A DNA stretch of 16,438 bases, taken from positions 1 to 16,438 of the forward strand of contig JAFVRU010000032.1 of NCBI GenBank assembly GCA_017504065.1, written 5' to 3'. Below the pieces are notes generated by a model. That model was not told where the DNA came from, did not search any database, and worked only from the letters and a program-made list of their open reading frames with translations. This document shows, one piece after another, positions 14,972-16,438 of the stretch (positions are counted from its first letter, which is position 1; every line of letters begins with the position of its first letter). Source of the DNA: Clostridia bacterium (GTDB lineage: Bacteria > Bacillota > Clostridia > Christensenellales > Borkfalkiaceae). The position numbers and the translations under genes were made by a program.

Positions 14972-15604
14972 ATGAAAAACGAACAATTTGATTTGAAAAA
15001 ATTCAAATTCGATAAGGACGGATTGATTCCCGTTGTCGTACAAGATTACGAAAGCGGGGAAGTGCTGATGCTCGTGTATATGAACGAGCTCGCGGTTTCG
15101 CAAACGTTCGCTACGGGCTACGCGCACTATTACAGCCGTTCCAAAAAAGCGGTAACGAAATTCGGAGAAAAGCTCGGGAACACGCAAAAAGTGATCGCGG
15201 CGTTTTTGGATCATGATTCGGATACCCTGCTTTTGAAAGTTAAGCAAAAGGGCAAAGCGAATCCCGAACAAAACGCGTTCACGTGCTTCCCTGAACAAAT
15301 CAAAGGCGAATATAACGCGATCGGCGGGGAAATGTTCGGTAGATTGCAACGCATTGTTGCCGATTGCAAGGAAAACCCCGAAACGGGCTCGTACACGAGT
15401 TTCTTGTTCGTACGCGGCGTGGATCGGATCGGGAAAAAGGTTGGAGAAGAAGCGGTGGAGCTTGTCATTGCTTCCAAGAACAGCGAAAAGGCGGGCGTTA
15501 TCAACGAAGCCGCGGATTTGTTGTACCACGTTATGGTCTTGTTGAATGCGACCGACGTGAAATTGTCCGAAGTTTGCGCGGAGCTTTGTAAGCGCAACCG
15601 TTAA
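14972..15604 (+). CDS. hisIE: HisIE-like protein: degenerate HisI domain fused to an intact HisE domain
   Basis: HisIE normally carries out two steps of histidine synthesis: phosphoribosyl-ATP pyrophosphohydrolysis (HisE) and opening of the phosphoribosyl-AMP ring (HisI, zinc-dependent). The 210 residues show both folds. The HisI half (about 10-110) keeps GLIPVVVQDY, YYSRS and DTLLLKV. However, the zinc motif DCDxD reads DHDSD (80-84), the CHxG motif is ANPEQ (96-100), and only the last cysteine (Cys105 in TCF) remains. The usual LW and TSGN residues are also altered. The HisE half (about 121-210) keeps KVGEEAVE (Glu159, Glu160, Glu163) and EAADLLYH (Glu179, Asp182), the MazG-like metal residues. 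Pyrophosphohydrolase activity is therefore plausible and cyclohydrolase activity is doubtful. It stands alone with its own promoter and terminator; no other his gene is in the window. Confidence 0.8.
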   Translation: MKNEQFDLKKFKFDKDGLIPVVVQDYESGEVLMLVYMNELAVSQTFATGYAHYYSRSKKAVTKFGEKLGNTQKVIAAFLDHDSDTLLLKVKQKGKANPEQNAFTCFPEQIKGEYNAIGGEMFGRLQRIVADCKENPETGSYTSFLFVRGVDRIGKKVGEEAVELVIASKNSEKAGVINEAADLLYHVMVLLNATDVKLSEVCAELCKRNR

Positions 15605-15620
15605 CGATACATAAAAAAGC

Positions 15621-15653
15621 ATATCCCCCAAGCGTTTTTGGGGGATATTTTTT
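15621..15653 (+). terminator. Intrinsic terminator of the hisIE-like gene
   Basis: ATATCCCCCAA (15621-15631) pairs perfectly with TTGGGGGATAT (15638-15648) around a 6-base loop, followed by a run of Ts to 15653. It is the strongest terminator in the window and separates this gene from minD. Confidence 0.93.
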
Positions 15654-15775
15654 AAAAAATTCTTTCAGATTTTCCAAAACGCGCGAAAAACAGACAAAAT
15701 ATGCGCAGTCGTTCGTGTTAGGATATTCTATGCTGATATTTTGCGGCAAAAGGTTTTGTAAAAGGAGCGCGCGTA

Positions 15776-16438
15776 ATGGCAAGGAAAATCGTCGTAACGT
15801 CGGGAAAAGGCGGAGTTGGAAAAACTACCGTTGCGGTGTATCTTTCCGCGTGGTTGGCGAAAAAGGGCGAGCGGGTCGTCCTTTGCGACGCTGATTTCGG
15901 ATTGAATAACGTGGACGTAACGGCGGGGGTGGAATCGCTAATCACCTACGACATCGTCGACGTGATCGAAGGCAGGTGTCGGGCGAAACAAGCGCTCGTC
16001 AAACATCCGCGCTACGGCAATTTATACCTTTTAACAAGCAGTTATTCCGCTCCGGAACGGTACGTTTCACCGCAAGCGGTGAAGGTGGTTTTGGACTCGC
16101 TTGCTCCGCAGTTCGATTATATTATCATCGATTGTCCTGCGGGGATCGACGACGGATTCCATCGCGCTGTGGCGACGGCAGACGAAGCGCTCGTCGTAAC
16201 GACGCCGCACCTGCCCGCGATTCGAGACGCGGATAAGACGGTTACGCTATTGAAAAGCTACCGTTTAAACGAGCTTTCGGTCGTGGTCAACAAAGTCCGC
16301 GGAGATCTCTTGTCGGCGGGGAAATGCTTGACGCCCAAAGACATTGCGGAGCTTTTAAAAGTGCCGATCGTCGGGTTTTGCCCGAGAACGACGAAATCGG
16401 TTTGGGGGATTTGTCCGACGTGCCCGCTCCCTTTCGGG
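15776..16438 (+). CDS. minD: Septum site-determining ATPase MinD, cut by the window end, with an apparent frameshift near 16373
   Basis: A membrane-associated ParA-type ATPase that helps place the division septum. About 198 residues read normally. They include the deviant Walker A GKGGVGKTT (10-18), DADFGLNN (Walker A' region), the LITYDIVDVIEGRC stretch that marks MinD, DCPAGIDDGF (Walker B) and TTPHLPAIRDAD. From about 16373 the frame gives unlike residues. Reading with one extra base instead yields VLPENDEIGLGDLSD, the expected MinD continuation. A base therefore appears to be missing in the GGGTTTT run (16373-16379). The start at 15776 has AAAGGAG eight bases upstream. No minC lies directly upstream; what follows is outside the window. 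MinD is preferred over a plain ParA by the VDVIEG and PAGID motifs. Confidence 0.87.
   Translation, partial: MARKIVVTSGKGGVGKTTVAVYLSAWLAKKGERVVLCDADFGLNNVDVTAGVESLITYDIVDVIEGRCRAKQALVKHPRYGNLYLLTSSYSAPERYVSPQAVKVVLDSLAPQFDYIIIDCPAGIDDGFHRAVATADEALVVTTPHLPAIRDADKTVTLLKSYRLNELSVVVNKVRGDLLSAGKCLTPKDIAELLKVPIVGFCPRTTKSVWGICPTCPLPFG

Noticed and set aside
14843..15631. Minus-strand frame of 262 codons covering the hisIE-like gene.
   Set aside because: The plus strand has promoter, ribosome site, family motifs and terminator; the antisense frame has none.
15654..15775. Promoter for minD.
   Set aside because: A promoter is expected after the strong terminator, and TATTCT and GATATT occur, but no -35 at a suitable distance is convincing.
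1..16438. CRISPR array, tRNA, rRNA, transposon or prophage.
   Set aside because: No regularly spaced repeats, no tRNA-like cloverleaf, and no transposase or phage proteins were seen on either strand.

Overview
The window is a stretch of bacterial chromosome of the Bacillota (Firmicutes) type, most likely an uncultured or poorly studied Clostridia lineage. The evidence is the housekeeping block yicC-gmk-rpoZ-priA-def-fmt-rsmB-rlmN-...-rpe-(rpmB reversed)-asp23(yloU)-fakA(yloV)-recG, which matches the Bacillus subtilis ylo region. Strong AGGAG ribosome sites, SigA-type promoters with 17-bp spacers and a Cys4 zinc-ribbon L28 agree. I cannot name the genus from the sequence.

Layout. (1) 2-982: the 3' part of an unrecognised five-helix membrane protein, closed by an intrinsic terminator. 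(2) 1076-10158: one long operon with a strong promoter, a predicted 5'-terminal hairpin, and yicC, gmk, rpoZ, priA, def, fmt, rsmB, rlmN, a YgjV-like membrane protein and rpe. It ends at a bidirectional terminator. Several genes overlap (fmt/rsmB 7 nt, rsmB/rlmN 4 nt, ygjV/rpe 14 nt). (3) 10209-10534: rpmB on the minus strand with its own promoter and a leader containing a hairpin. (4) 10595-12743: asp23 with its own promoter and terminator, then fakA with a separate candidate promoter. (5) 12840-14846: recG. (6) 14909-15653: a stand-alone hisIE-like gene with its own promoter and terminator. (7) 15776 to the end: a 3'-truncated minD whose frame appears to break near 16373.

The genes cover RNA metabolism (yicC, rpoZ, rsmB, rlmN), nucleotide supply (gmk), replication restart and recombination (priA, recG), initiator-Met formylation and deformylation (fmt, def), the pentose phosphate pathway (rpe), fatty-acid activation (fakA) and cell-division placement (minD). 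Compared with B. subtilis the block lacks remA, coaBC, prpC-prkC-rsgA-thiN, spoVM and sdaA.

I found no CRISPR array, phage, insertion sequence, tRNA or rRNA, and no clear new multi-gene system. The most interesting item is the HisIE-like protein: its HisE half keeps its catalytic acidic residues, while its HisI half has lost two of three conserved zinc cysteines. Second is the apparent one-base deletion in minD. No gene-free stretch exceeds 300 bases; the longest gap is 10395-10646, which holds divergent promoters.
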